A stretch of DNA of 25,034 nucleotides from Euryarchaeota archaeon UBA170 (GCA_002499345.1 DALF01000065.1:1-25034); one strand, 5' to 3'. Shown: positions 15,370-23,765, counted from the stretch's first letter. The notes: generated from the letters alone by a model not told the origin. Made by a program: numbers and translations.

Positions 15370-16563
15370 ATGCGTTCGAGAATGGCGATAGTCCTGTTGG
15401 TGGCTCTTCTTGTATCAAATGTTTCATTGTTATCATCTGCCAGTTCCGCAGTAGAACTAGACGAATTTGAGTCACTACCCGGGGAATACTTGGGGCTGAA
15501 TGGTGCGGTGCATAGTCCCTCTAGGGAACTTGTGATAGCATTCGGAGAAGAGTCGAATGTAGTTGTTTTCTCTTCTTCGGATCCTTCAGATTACATCGAG
15601 ACTCCATCTATCGGAAACAATTCTCTCAATGATGCGAGTTTTCATCCCAGTGGAAACTCTGCACTAATAGTCGGAGATAATGGGGCAGTTCTGAGATACT
15701 CTGATTTAGATAAATCACTGACTCATGCAGGAGCAGTAAATCTATCCGGATCGGATCTTTTGTCCGTTTCATGGGGTGCTTCTGGATCGTGGGCTTACAT
15801 CGGCTCCGCAGAAGGAGAAATATGGAGGATAAGGGCATCTGGGGACGGTGGAAGCGAGGCTCATCTACTGGAAGGACTGGCCGGACAAAGTCCCGTGACT
15901 TCCATAGATTGTATTTCTGAAGGAATGGTCTGTGTTGCTTCGACGTCATTTAATGGGATAGCGATAATACAGAGAGACCATTCTTTGAATTGGATCGGTG
16001 GGTCATCGACCCATTGGCATGATGTTGAGTGTATTGATACTGCTAGTTCGTGTGTGGCCATTTCATCTAATATTCTAGGGACGGTAAATATCAATACTTC
16101 CAGTCCTGAGAAATCCTCTATTTCAGGAGTTGAAATTCTAGGTTTAGATGGCTTTTTCAGATCTTTAACATATCATACGGAAGAAAGATTCTTGATATCA
16201 ATGGCCCCATTTGGAATCGTAGAACATGATTTGGAGAAGAATGCTACCTTCCCTTGGTTAGAAAATTCAGATGTGGCGGATGTGAATGTTCTTCTATCTG
16301 GAGAGAGAATTGTTTCGACGTGGACTCTCGATGAAAACATCGGTTGGATTCTGACAGACAGAGGGAATCTAGTATCTTTCTATCCTGCAGATTATGATGT
16401 AGAGAACTCTATTCTTTCGTTGATAATTTCGATAGCTGTACTTTTGGCTATAGTCGGTTTCATTGCCAGTATAATGATGTCCGTCTTTGGCTGGGGCACG
16501 GGCATTAGGCAGGATAAGAACAGAAAAAGGGGTAAGTCGACAGGCGGTAATCGAAAGAGATAG
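15370..16563 (+). CDS. Secreted, membrane-anchored propeller-like protein
   Basis: The 397-residue product has a signal peptide (MAIVLLVALLVSNVSLLSSASSA within residues 5-27). A long beta-rich ectodomain follows, with propeller-like phrases such as LLSVSWGASGSWAYIGSAEG and DASFHPSGNSALIVGDNGAV. Near the C-terminus lies one transmembrane helix (about 349-373, LSLIISIAVLLAIVGFIASI), then a basic tail ending KRGKSTGGNRKR. Topology is therefore an outside domain with a short positive inside tail. I recognise no catalytic motif; a WD40/YVTN-type beta-propeller is inferred from the repeating G-D and W patterns. Scaffolding, sensing or surface binding are all possible. ATG 15382 is an alternative start that keeps the signal peptide. 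Confidence 0.74.
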   Translation: MRSRMAIVLLVALLVSNVSLLSSASSAVELDEFESLPGEYLGLNGAVHSPSRELVIAFGEESNVVVFSSSDPSDYIETPSIGNNSLNDASFHPSGNSALIVGDNGAVLRYSDLDKSLTHAGAVNLSGSDLLSVSWGASGSWAYIGSAEGEIWRIRASGDGGSEAHLLEGLAGQSPVTSIDCISEGMVCVASTSFNGIAIIQRDHSLNWIGGSSTHWHDVECIDTASSCVAISSNILGTVNINTSSPEKSSISGVEILGLDGFFRSLTYHTEERFLISMAPFGIVEHDLEKNATFPWLENSDVADVNVLLSGERIVSTWTLDENIGWILTDRGNLVSFYPADYDVENSILSLIISIAVLLAIVGFIASIMMSVFGWGTGIRQDKNRKRGKSTGGNRKR

Positions 16564-16611
16564 TTTATTCCATACCTTGATGAGTGAAAGTACTACGCGA
16601 GGGCTGAGAAC

Positions 16612-17787
16612 ATGCCATACGATGCTCTGGACTTCTACGATGTTGATTCGCTCCTGACCGAAGATGAGAGAATGGTAAGAGACATGGTGCGTGATTTCGT
16701 CGACAAGGATGTCCTTCCGGAGATTGAGCATGCTTGTAGGGACGGTGTTTTTCCTGATGAATGGCGAGTTACCCTCGGCGAGATGGGAGTCCTAGGCGCC
16801 CCTCTGAAGGGATACGGATGCCCCGGGCTCTCGTATGCGGCATACGGAGTTATCTGCAGAGAGCTAGAGAGGGGAGATAGCGGCCTTAGATCATTTGCGT
16901 CCGTGCAAGGGTCATTGGCGATGTATCCAATTTGGGACTTTGGTTCTGAGGATCAGAAGAACTACTACCTTCCTAAGATGGCAAGTGGAGAGTGGATTGG
17001 ATGCTTCGGGCTGACAGAACCTGACTACGGATCTAATCCAGGCGACATGATTACCAAGGCAGAAGATATGGGTGACCATTACCTTCTGAATGGTGCCAAG
17101 ATGTGGATTACTAACGGGTCAATAGCCCAATTGGCGGTAGTCTGGGCAAAATTGGATGGCGTGATTAGGGGATTCATTGTCGAGCAGGATGATGAGGGCT
17201 TCTCTGCTCCTGAGATGAAGGGGAAGCACTCGCTCAAGGCATCAGTGACCAGTGAACTGGTTTTCCAAGACTGCAAGATTCCAAAGGATAGGATACTACC
17301 TGGGGTGAAGGGGCTCAGAGGTCCCTTTTCGTGTCTTAACAATGCCAGATATGGAATATCTTGGGGAGCCATAGGGGCCGCACAGGCATGTTTCGACTCC
17401 GCGAGGGAGTACTCTCTCAGTAGGATCCAATTCGAACATCCGATAGCTTCCTATCAACTAGTCCAGAATAAGCTATCTTGGATGCTCAGGGAGATTACTA
17501 AGGCCCAGCTATTGGCCTATCACCTTTCTCAGAAGAAGGACTCTGGGGACTGGATACCAGAGCACATTTCCCTAGCGAAGATGAATAATGTCGATATAGC
17601 TCTCGAGATTGCCAGAGTTGCAAGGGATATTCATGGGGCTAATGGAATTTTAGATGAGTACCCAGTGATGAGGCATATGGCAAATCTAGAGTCGGTTAAG
17701 ACATATGAAGGAACTCACGATATCCACAATCTAATCTTGGGCAGGTATATTACTGGGATACAGGCATTCACTAGAGAAACTAGCTGA
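16612..17787 (+). CDS. gcdH: Glutaryl-CoA dehydrogenase
   Basis: GcdH oxidises and decarboxylates glutaryl-CoA to crotonyl-CoA in lysine, hydroxylysine and tryptophan breakdown, donating electrons to ETF. The 391 residues match GcdH closely: GDSGLRSFASVQGSLAMYPI with Arg93 at the position of the glutarate-carboxylate-binding arginine, GCFGLTEPDYGSNPGDM, TSELVFQDCKIP, GPFSCLNNARYGISWG, and RDIHGANGILDEY. The catalytic Glu366 is in TYEGTHDIH, followed by LILGRYITGIQAFT. The combination of Arg93 and NNARYGI.WG separates it from ordinary short-chain dehydrogenases. A GAGGG element precedes the ATG. It lies about 65 bases before etfB on the same strand, consistent with ETF as its partner. Confidence 0.94.
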   Translation: MPYDALDFYDVDSLLTEDERMVRDMVRDFVDKDVLPEIEHACRDGVFPDEWRVTLGEMGVLGAPLKGYGCPGLSYAAYGVICRELERGDSGLRSFASVQGSLAMYPIWDFGSEDQKNYYLPKMASGEWIGCFGLTEPDYGSNPGDMITKAEDMGDHYLLNGAKMWITNGSIAQLAVVWAKLDGVIRGFIVEQDDEGFSAPEMKGKHSLKASVTSELVFQDCKIPKDRILPGVKGLRGPFSCLNNARYGISWGAIGAAQACFDSAREYSLSRIQFEHPIASYQLVQNKLSWMLREITKAQLLAYHLSQKKDSGDWIPEHISLAKMNNVDIALEIARVARDIHGANGILDEYPVMRHMANLESVKTYEGTHDIHNLILGRYITGIQAFTRETS

Positions 17788-17852
17788 ATGCATGAGAAAG
17801 TCCTAGGTCAATCTTGATAGGTTAATCTACAGTCGCACGGACTGGGAATTAC

Positions 17853-18611
17853 ATGACGATAGCAGTACTACTCAAACAAGTTCCAGACACTACAGCCAAG
17901 ATTGCCGTATCCGGAGGCAGGGTTGATCAGGCATCTGTTGCCAAGTGGTCGACAAGCCCCTATGATGAATACGCGCTTGAGTACGCCCTTCAGCTGAAGG
18001 AGGCTGGTGCAGGCGATCTCGTTGCGATAACCTGTGGTCCCGATAGAGCCGCAAAAATGCTTACAGATGCGGCCGCAGTAGGAGTTGATTCCATGCTTCA
18101 TGTTGTTGCGGACACTACTGAAATGGATAGTAAGCAGATACAATCCATACTTGCCGCGGCAATCAAGCACTGTGGGGCTGATGTAATATTGTGCGGGAAG
18201 CAAGCCGCTGACACGAACTCTGGCTCCACGGGACCGGGCATTGCTAGCATAATCGATGCCGCCTGTGTCGGAATGGTCTCTGAGGTACTTGTAGAAGGCG
18301 ATAGTTTCAGTGCATTGAGAGCTAGTTCTTCCGGTAATGAGAGAGTATCTGTGTCGAGACCTTGCCTATTCGCATTCGATAAGGCCTCTACAGAGCTCAG
18401 AAGACCTAACGTCAAGGGAATAATGATGGCGAAGAGGAAAGTCATTGAAACGGTAAGTGCAATGGATCTGGGCGTTGATATGGGCGAATCACAAGTAATT
18501 ATCGAATCTCACGATTCACCACCCGAAAAGCCACCGGGACAGAAATTCGAGGGTGTTGATTCTGTGCAGACAGTAGTTCTGAAGCTTCGTGAAGAGGCGA
18601 ATGTAATTTGA
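17853..18611 (+). CDS. etfB: Electron transfer flavoprotein beta subunit
   Basis: EtfB, with EtfA, carries electrons from acyl-CoA dehydrogenases to the quinone pool through ETF:quinone oxidoreductase. The 252-residue protein begins MTIAVLLKQVPDT and has the conserved SPYDEYALEYALQLKE. It also carries the nucleotide-binding stretch CGKQAADTNSGSTGPGIA and the C-terminal LRRPNVKGIMMAKRK segment, all typical of EtfB. The N-terminal and domain pattern fits the non-bifurcating, respiratory type better than the bifurcating FixB/CarE type, though that is a soft judgement. A GGTTAATCTA element about 29 bases upstream could be a TATA box. Confidence 0.94.
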   Translation: MTIAVLLKQVPDTTAKIAVSGGRVDQASVAKWSTSPYDEYALEYALQLKEAGAGDLVAITCGPDRAAKMLTDAAAVGVDSMLHVVADTTEMDSKQIQSILAAAIKHCGADVILCGKQAADTNSGSTGPGIASIIDAACVGMVSEVLVEGDSFSALRASSSGNERVSVSRPCLFAFDKASTELRRPNVKGIMMAKRKVIETVSAMDLGVDMGESQVIIESHDSPPEKPPGQKFEGVDSVQTVVLKLREEANVI

Positions 18612-18618
18612 GGAGGAG
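18611..18618 (+). promoter_or_regulatory. Strong Shine-Dalgarno sequence for etfA
   Basis: AGGAGGAG directly follows (and shares the last A of) the etfB TGA stop, with about seven bases from GGAGG to the etfA ATG at 18624. It is the clearest ribosome binding site in the window and shows that internal operon genes use SD initiation even where first genes appear leaderless. Confidence 0.75.
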
Positions 18619-18623
18619 AGAAA

Positions 18624-19541
18624 ATGGAAATCACAATAATAGCTGAAACCAGTGGAGAAGGAATACACCCAGTAACCGAGCAACTTGTTGGAGCGGCTAG
18701 CTCCCTCGGCGGTGAGATTACAGTATTATGCCCAGGAGGGAGAGGCAGTGATGATGCCTCGGTAATTTCAGGTGTTTCGAAGGTTATTTCATTGCAGGGA
18801 GACTGCTTCTCCTCGTTCGATAGTGGATCTTGGTCGACAGTCATGGCTCCATTCTCAAAGGGTATGGTCATAGCATCTTCATCCCCCACAGGACGAGAGT
18901 TAGGAGCTCAAATAGCATCAAAAATTGGAGTCCCGATAGTCCAAGATGTTACTGGAATTGAGCCAGATAACAAAGTTACTAGGTCTGTTTACTCTGGAAA
19001 GGTCGTTGAGACCTCCAGTCTTCCATCACCGTGCGTCGTTACTCTGAGGCAGAATGCCTTCGAAGGAGCCTCCGGAGGAGGTAGCGCGGAAGTAGTGGTA
19101 GTAGATAATTCGTCAGAAGTTTCCGTTTCTGTCAGGGAAGCGATTGCCAAGGCTGGAGAAAGAATGGATGTTTCTGACGCTGAAATAGTGATTTCAGGAG
19201 GGAGGGGGATGGGAGATCCTTCTAACTTCTCACACCTAAATGAAGTGGCTGATGTCATTGGAGCGGCAGTAGGGGCAAGTAGAGCCGCTGTCGACTCATG
19301 GGATGAGATTCCTCACAGCATGCAAGTTGGCCAGACTGGAAAGACTGTGAATCCGACCCTCTACATCGCCGTAGGGATAAGTGGGGCCATCCAGCACCTA
19401 GCTGGGATGCGTTCTAGCAAGTATATCGTGGCGATTAATAAAGACCCAGATGCACCTATATTTGGCGTAGCAGACTATGGAATAGTGGCAACATGGGAGG
19501 AAGCTCTGCCCGTCTTGAAAGAAGAGCTTAGTAAGCTTTAG
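18624..19541 (+). CDS. etfA: Electron transfer flavoprotein alpha subunit
   Basis: EtfA holds the FAD of the ETF heterodimer. The 305-residue product has an N-terminal nucleotide-binding-like domain and the conserved C-terminal FAD domain. In order these are VISGGRGMGDPSNF, ASRAAVDSWDEIPHSMQVGQTGKTVNP, TLYIAVGISGAIQHLAGM, YIVAINKDPDAPIFGVADYGIV. No extra ferredoxin-type domain is fused. It is 12 bases downstream of etfB behind a strong Shine-Dalgarno. Its TAG stop directly abuts the stop of the convergent propeller/PKD gene. Together with gcdH and etfB it forms a four-kilobase catabolic electron-transfer cluster. Confidence 0.95.
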   Translation: MEITIIAETSGEGIHPVTEQLVGAASSLGGEITVLCPGGRGSDDASVISGVSKVISLQGDCFSSFDSGSWSTVMAPFSKGMVIASSSPTGRELGAQIASKIGVPIVQDVTGIEPDNKVTRSVYSGKVVETSSLPSPCVVTLRQNAFEGASGGGSAEVVVVDNSSEVSVSVREAIAKAGERMDVSDAEIVISGGRGMGDPSNFSHLNEVADVIGAAVGASRAAVDSWDEIPHSMQVGQTGKTVNPTLYIAVGISGAIQHLAGMRSSKYIVAINKDPDAPIFGVADYGIVATWEEALPVLKEELSKL

Positions 19542-21080
19542 TTATACTACTCTGACAGTCATTTTAGATGACGATTTAGCACCCTTGTTATCGATAACGC
19601 TCAGGGAGAAAGAGTGTGTACCTTGAATGAGCCTAACCTTGATGATAGGGGCCTCTCCAAGTATCCTTCCAGTCTCAGAAATCCACGACCATGACACTAT
19701 TTCGCCATCTGGATCATAAGATCTTGAACCATCTAGAATTACATCAGCCTTGGAATCTTCATTAGAAACAATCGTTATATCATCACCAGCATCAGCCACC
19801 GGTGGTAAGTTGATAGATGAAGCAGAGCTAGCGAGCGCCTCCAGTATATCTTCTCCCTCACTGAGTTCAGTGACAGATAACTCCAGTGATTGATTTATAT
19901 CCCTGATTATCGAGTCTATTTCATTTACAGTATTTCTTTCTGAGGCCATTGAAATCTCATTTTCTGACGGCATCCCAGAGAAAGCCATATCGCCGAGATT
20001 GCTCATCTGTGGATCGCCAACGGAATAATCTTCTTGATTTTGGGACTCCATATTAGGATTTATGAGAGATATGAAACTACCAGTTCCCGGCTTTTCATTA
20101 CCACTAACCAAAGCAATAATATTTTCACCCAGGACTAGGATTTCCGAAATTATTGCAGGGTGTTCGAAAATCCATTTTTCCATTCCGGCCGGACTAATTC
20201 TTCTCGCATAAAACCAGCTAGAGGCCAAAATATCCCCCTCCCAAATTTTGAGATCCGTTACAGAATAGCCAAGATTGAATAGTAAAATTGGATCTTTTTC
20301 CCTCTCTACCCAGAGCAATTCTCCGTCAAAACATCCGACATAACATCCATCTCCATTAGGTAGTAAAGATGTCGCTCTAGAAGGAATCTCGACTACTTCG
20401 AGTAATCCTTCTCTAGCATGCCAAAATTCTAATCTATTTACTGGCCTATCATCTATTACGGCCCCCAAAGATGATCGGGAAACCAAGAAGCCCCCCTCTC
20501 TGAAAGAAGAGATGTTAGTTATGACCTCGATATCGTCTATGGCGGGAGGGGATGAAGCTAGTATCCCCAAATCATTGTCAAAGATAGTCAGTTTTCCATC
20601 ATCGGTTGCAACAGCTATTTCATCATGATTTTCGGAGATACGTATTATTGTCGTATGACCAAGGTGGGTAGAGATTTTCTTACCTCCGCTTATGTCTGTC
20701 AATATCAAATTACCATCTTCCGCGGATATGAGAATCAATTTCCCCGATAGGGATATACGATCGCAATTTACTCCGGAAAGGATTTCTTTCTCGCTATTTC
20801 CGGATATGAGATTTATTTCCCCCCTGGAAGACGCGATAGTCAAAAAACCGTCGTGTGAGTCTGTTGCGACAATATTTTTATCTATTTTATTGGTTGAAAC
20901 TTTCTTACCTTCACAATTGAAAAAGTCAATATCTCCATTCTCGGATAAGACAGCGAAACCGTCTTCAATAGCAAAAGTTTCCAAGATTGGAGAGTTGGCG
21001 GCGACTTCTGCAACAGCTCCAATAGTGGATATCACGGACGTAGGGAGGAGGGATGTGTGCTTGATGTTGACTATTATCAA
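19542..21080 (-). CDS. Propeller-like protein with C-terminal PKD domain, no signal peptide
   Basis: The 512-residue product has three parts. Residues 30-350 are beta-rich with repeated phrases (FAVLSENGDIDFFN, GFLTIASSRGEINLIS, EIAVATDDGKLTIFD, CYVGCFDGELLWVE), consistent with a WD40/YVTN-like propeller. Residues 350-420 are a polar, acidic linker. Residues 424-512 form a PKD domain: PPVADAGDDITIV, LDGSRSYDPDGEIVSWSW, and GTHSFSLSVIDNKGA. No signal peptide or transmembrane segment is visible, although PKD domains are nearly always extracellular. The start is a TTG at 21080 overlapping the purF stop (TTGA); a GTG at 21035 is an alternative. Function unknown; protein-protein interaction is the only reasonable inference. 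Confidence 0.76.
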   Translation of the reverse strand: MIIVNIKHTSLLPTSVISTIGAVAEVAANSPILETFAIEDGFAVLSENGDIDFFNCEGKKVSTNKIDKNIVATDSHDGFLTIASSRGEINLISGNSEKEILSGVNCDRISLSGKLILISAEDGNLILTDISGGKKISTHLGHTTIIRISENHDEIAVATDDGKLTIFDNDLGILASSPPAIDDIEVITNISSFREGGFLVSRSSLGAVIDDRPVNRLEFWHAREGLLEVVEIPSRATSLLPNGDGCYVGCFDGELLWVEREKDPILLFNLGYSVTDLKIWEGDILASSWFYARRISPAGMEKWIFEHPAIISEILVLGENIIALVSGNEKPGTGSFISLINPNMESQNQEDYSVGDPQMSNLGDMAFSGMPSENEISMASERNTVNEIDSIIRDINQSLELSVTELSEGEDILEALASSASSINLPPVADAGDDITIVSNEDSKADVILDGSRSYDPDGEIVSWSWISETGRILGEAPIIKVRLIQGTHSFSLSVIDNKGAKSSSKMTVRVV

Positions 21081-22579
21081 ATTGAATCAATCTTCTTGGC
21101 TTTGTCACTTCTTATCTTCTCAATTTTATCCAAGTACTCATCATTAATTCCACCTGTAACATATACGCCGTCAAAGCATGAGCAGTCAAAGTTTGAGAAT
21201 CCAATTTCTGCGTCTCCCTTACATGCTCTGACCAAGTCATCTAGATTCTGATAGATCATCCAATCTGCACCAATTGCATCGGAGATTTCGCTTATCGTCC
21301 TTCCATGCGCAACGTACTCAGTCTTAGCAGGCATATCTATTCCATACACATTGGGATGAACAATCGGAGGGGAGCAAGAGGCGAAGTATACCTTCTTAGC
21401 TCCGGCTTCCCTTGCCATAGTCACTATTCTACGGGATGTATTGCCCCTTACGACACTATCATCGACAATCAGAACTACCTTATCTGAAAATTCTTCTTCG
21501 ATGGTATTCAGTTTCTTCCTTACGGAGTCTTTTCTAACATTCTGACCGGGCATTATGAATGTTCTACCGATATACCTATTCTTCACAAATCCTTCCCTAT
21601 ATGGTACTCCCATTACCCTAGCTAGCTCCAAAGCTGCAATCCTCCCACTATCCGGTACGGCTATAACTGACTCAATTCCATGATCAGGGAGCTCTTTTGA
21701 AATTCTCTCTGCCAAGTATGCGCCCATCTTGATTCTAGATGAGTGAACCGATATCCCATCCAAGACTGAGTCTGGCCTAGCGAAATATACATGCTCAAAA
21801 ATACACGGACTATGGAGAACATCGCTAGAGCATTGCTTAGACGAGACCGTTCCATCCATCCTTGCCACGATAGCCTCGCCCGGAGATACATCACCTTCAT
21901 GATTGAACCCCAGAGTATTGCAGACAACGCTTTCAGAAGCGAAAACACGCTCTGTAAATCCATCTACAACCCTACTTCCCATTGAGAGGGGGCGGATTCC
22001 ATTGGGATCCCTGAACGCGATGATCCCCCAGCCGGTGATAAGCGCTACAACGCTGTAGCTTCCTTCTGCCCTAAGATGGAGCCTTTCCACTGCTCTGAAG
22101 ATATCCTCATTAGAAAGAGACTCAAGACCCCCTGGCCTACCATTTAGGGAACGTTGAATTTCTGCGGCGAAGAGATTCAGTAATGCCTCGGAATCGGAGC
22201 TAGTGTTTATCCTCCTGTGATCATACTCGAGTAGCCCTGAAATGATATCATTGGTATTGTTCAGATTACCATTGTGTGCGAGACTGACGCCGAACGGAGT
22301 ATTGGTGTAGAACGGTTGGGCCTCTGCGACAGAGCTAGATCCAGCAGTTGGGTACCTCACATGGCCGATTCCCATTGAACCAGTCAGTGATTGTGAGTGC
22401 TTTGATCTAAAGACATCTCTGACCAATCCATTGGCCCTTCTGTGAGAAATATTCTCAGAATCACTAGTAACGATTCCTGCGGCGTCTTGACCTCTGTGCT
22501 GTAGAACCAACAAACCATCATACAGGGACTGCGCGACCTGAGAGTCAGGATTAGACAAAATTCCGATGATCCCGCACAT
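21077..22579 (-). CDS. purF: Amidophosphoribosyltransferase PurF
   Basis: PurF makes 5-phosphoribosylamine from PRPP and glutamine, the first committed step of purine synthesis. The 500 residues start MCGIIGILSN, so Cys2 becomes the N-terminal nucleophile after Met removal, with no propeptide. Glutaminase-domain motifs are LQHRGQDAAGI, GIGHVRYPTAG and SLAHNGNLNN. The phosphoribosyltransferase PRPP loop is VVLIVDDSVVRGNTS (about 368-382). Cys259, Cys402 and the CxC at 466/468 lie where the Bacillus-type enzyme binds its 4Fe-4S cluster, though with CxC in place of CxxC. It is downstream of eL37, a pairing known in other euryarchaea. Confidence 0.95.
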   Translation of the reverse strand: MCGIIGILSNPDSQVAQSLYDGLLVLQHRGQDAAGIVTSDSENISHRRANGLVRDVFRSKHSQSLTGSMGIGHVRYPTAGSSSVAEAQPFYTNTPFGVSLAHNGNLNNTNDIISGLLEYDHRRINTSSDSEALLNLFAAEIQRSLNGRPGGLESLSNEDIFRAVERLHLRAEGSYSVVALITGWGIIAFRDPNGIRPLSMGSRVVDGFTERVFASESVVCNTLGFNHEGDVSPGEAIVARMDGTVSSKQCSSDVLHSPCIFEHVYFARPDSVLDGISVHSSRIKMGAYLAERISKELPDHGIESVIAVPDSGRIAALELARVMGVPYREGFVKNRYIGRTFIMPGQNVRKDSVRKKLNTIEEEFSDKVVLIVDDSVVRGNTSRRIVTMAREAGAKKVYFASCSPPIVHPNVYGIDMPAKTEYVAHGRTISEISDAIGADWMIYQNLDDLVRACKGDAEIGFSNFDCSCFDGVYVTGGINDEYLDKIEKIRSDKAKKIDSI

Positions 22580-22627
22580 CGGCTATCAAACGCTCCTCGG
22601 AGATTAGGGCCTTAGCACTTTCCGAAG

Positions 22628-22810
22628 TTACTTACTTCCCATAGTGCGATTTCTCTTGCTCCATCTGTACTTCCTGAGCTTAGCGGTTTGACCGTAACCG
22701 CAACTCGAGCAGATTCCCTTGGTCTTGTGGAAAGAATGCCTCCCACACCTTCTGCACCTGATGTGTGTGGACTTCTGCCTTTTTCCCATACTTGGAGTAC
22801 CCTTTGACAT
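22628..22810 (-). CDS. rpl37e: Large-subunit ribosomal protein eL37
   Basis: The 60-residue product opens with the conserved MSKGTPSMGKRQKSTHIRCR and keeps the complete C4 zinc ribbon: CRRCGRHSFH and CSSCGYG (two CxxC pairs). It ends in a basic tail KLRKYRWSKRNRTMGSK. A GTG nine bases upstream (22819) could start a slightly longer protein, but MSKGTPSMGK is the family's usual N-terminus. An AGGTGG element lies before the start. purF follows after 48 bases on the same strand. The LSm gene that usually precedes eL37 in euryarchaea is not present. Confidence 0.95.
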   Translation of the reverse strand: MSKGTPSMGKRQKSTHIRCRRCGRHSFHKTKGICSSCGYGQTAKLRKYRWSKRNRTMGSK

Positions 22811-22892
22811 ACGAACCACCTATTGGACAGCGCTGCGACCGGAATGGGTGTTATCAGCGTTACCCTCCAATGAGAGAGTAATCGATATGAGC

Positions 22893-23204
22893 TCACTGAA
22901 TCTCTATCTGCCTAGTACTTATCGAAACTCTTGCTAGAATAATAGTAATGGCTAAGTAAATCAGAGGGGAAAGTACCAATATTGCTATAATTGATTCGGA
23001 GACTGAAATCCTCATAGATTCTAAGAAAGTGAGATTGGCATTAACTAACGACGATGCGAATATTCCTGCTGACATTACTGTCAAGGATGAGATAATCAAT
23101 GGGATTGGATTATGGTAGGGATGATAGGCGGCTTTCAGATGGACGATAATTATCATCGAAGAGAGCACTATTGTTCCGAAGAATACTGTTAGAAAATCAC
23201 TCAT
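22893..23204 (-). CDS. Small membrane protein of unknown function (three TM segments)
   Basis: I do not recognise a family. The 103-residue product has three hydrophobic stretches (about 3-24, 34-55 and 70-92) separated by short polar loops, with AAYHPYHNPIPL between the first two. The C-terminal tail is short and polar (RVSISTRQIEIQ). Its ATG lies inside the last codons of the upstream gene (ATGAGTGA, an 8-base overlap), so the two are almost certainly co-translated and may work as a pair. No charged residues suggest a transporter core; a small subunit or accessory role is possible. Confidence 0.72.
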   Translation of the reverse strand: MSDFLTVFFGTIVLSSMIIIVHLKAAYHPYHNPIPLIISSLTVMSAGIFASSLVNANLTFLESMRISVSESIIAILVLSPLIYLAITIILARVSISTRQIEIQ

Positions 23205-23745
23205 CTAGGGATGCCTCCATTTGACTGAGATGAGAAGATAATATCGCAGAGACATGTTTTATCTCTTCGTCATCTAGTGGTTTAGTTACTCCATCTCCTG
23301 AAGAGATGGACTCAGTGAACCTTACGGCGATGAGATGGAGGACGGCTGTAGTCACGAGACCTAGTATAACGGCAATTCCCGATATAGCACTCTCCACCCC
23401 GGGAGACCAGTTTTCAAAAATCAAATAACCAGCAAATAAGACCAGTACCCAGCCGACTACTAAACGTAGTTTACTAGAAATATAGTATATGGGCGCACCT
23501 GAAGCCACAAGATAGAATCCTGCAACGGCTGGGGCCATCCAATACAAGAAGGCAGATATTTCATCTGAGGCCCTGGATTCGGCAGCAAGTAGGCCGTCTG
23601 GCGGAAAAAGCGTCATTAGTAGTCCCAAGAGGAACAATGGAGCCCCTAATTTTGATCTTTTGAATGCAGGCCCCATCCTAGCCATTGAGTATCCTGAAAT
23701 CAATAAGGCGAGGCCTAGCCACCATTGCATCCACCAGTCCGTCAC
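23197..23745 (-). CDS. Membrane protein of unknown function (about five TM segments)
   Basis: No family is recognised. The 182-residue product has about five hydrophobic segments (roughly 7-22, 33-46, 66-88, 92-108 and 119-142). A soluble 40-residue C-terminal tail rich in acidic and serine residues follows (from FTESISSGDG to the end). The start is a GTG at 23745, supported by an AATAATG element about 25 bases upstream; ATG 23730 is an alternative that loses five residues. It is first in the minus-strand run leading to the three-TM protein, eL37 and purF, and is divergent from eL42. The overlap with the next gene suggests a two-component membrane unit. Confidence 0.72.
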   Translation of the reverse strand: MTDWWMQWWLGLALLISGYSMARMGPAFKRSKLGAPLFLLGLLMTLFPPDGLLAAESRASDEISAFLYWMAPAVAGFYLVASGAPIYYISSKLRLVVGWVLVLFAGYLIFENWSPGVESAISGIAVILGLVTTAVLHLIAVRFTESISSGDGVTKPLDDEEIKHVSAILSSHLSQMEASLDE

Positions 23746-23765
23746 AAGGCGTGGGAGAGTAAGGG

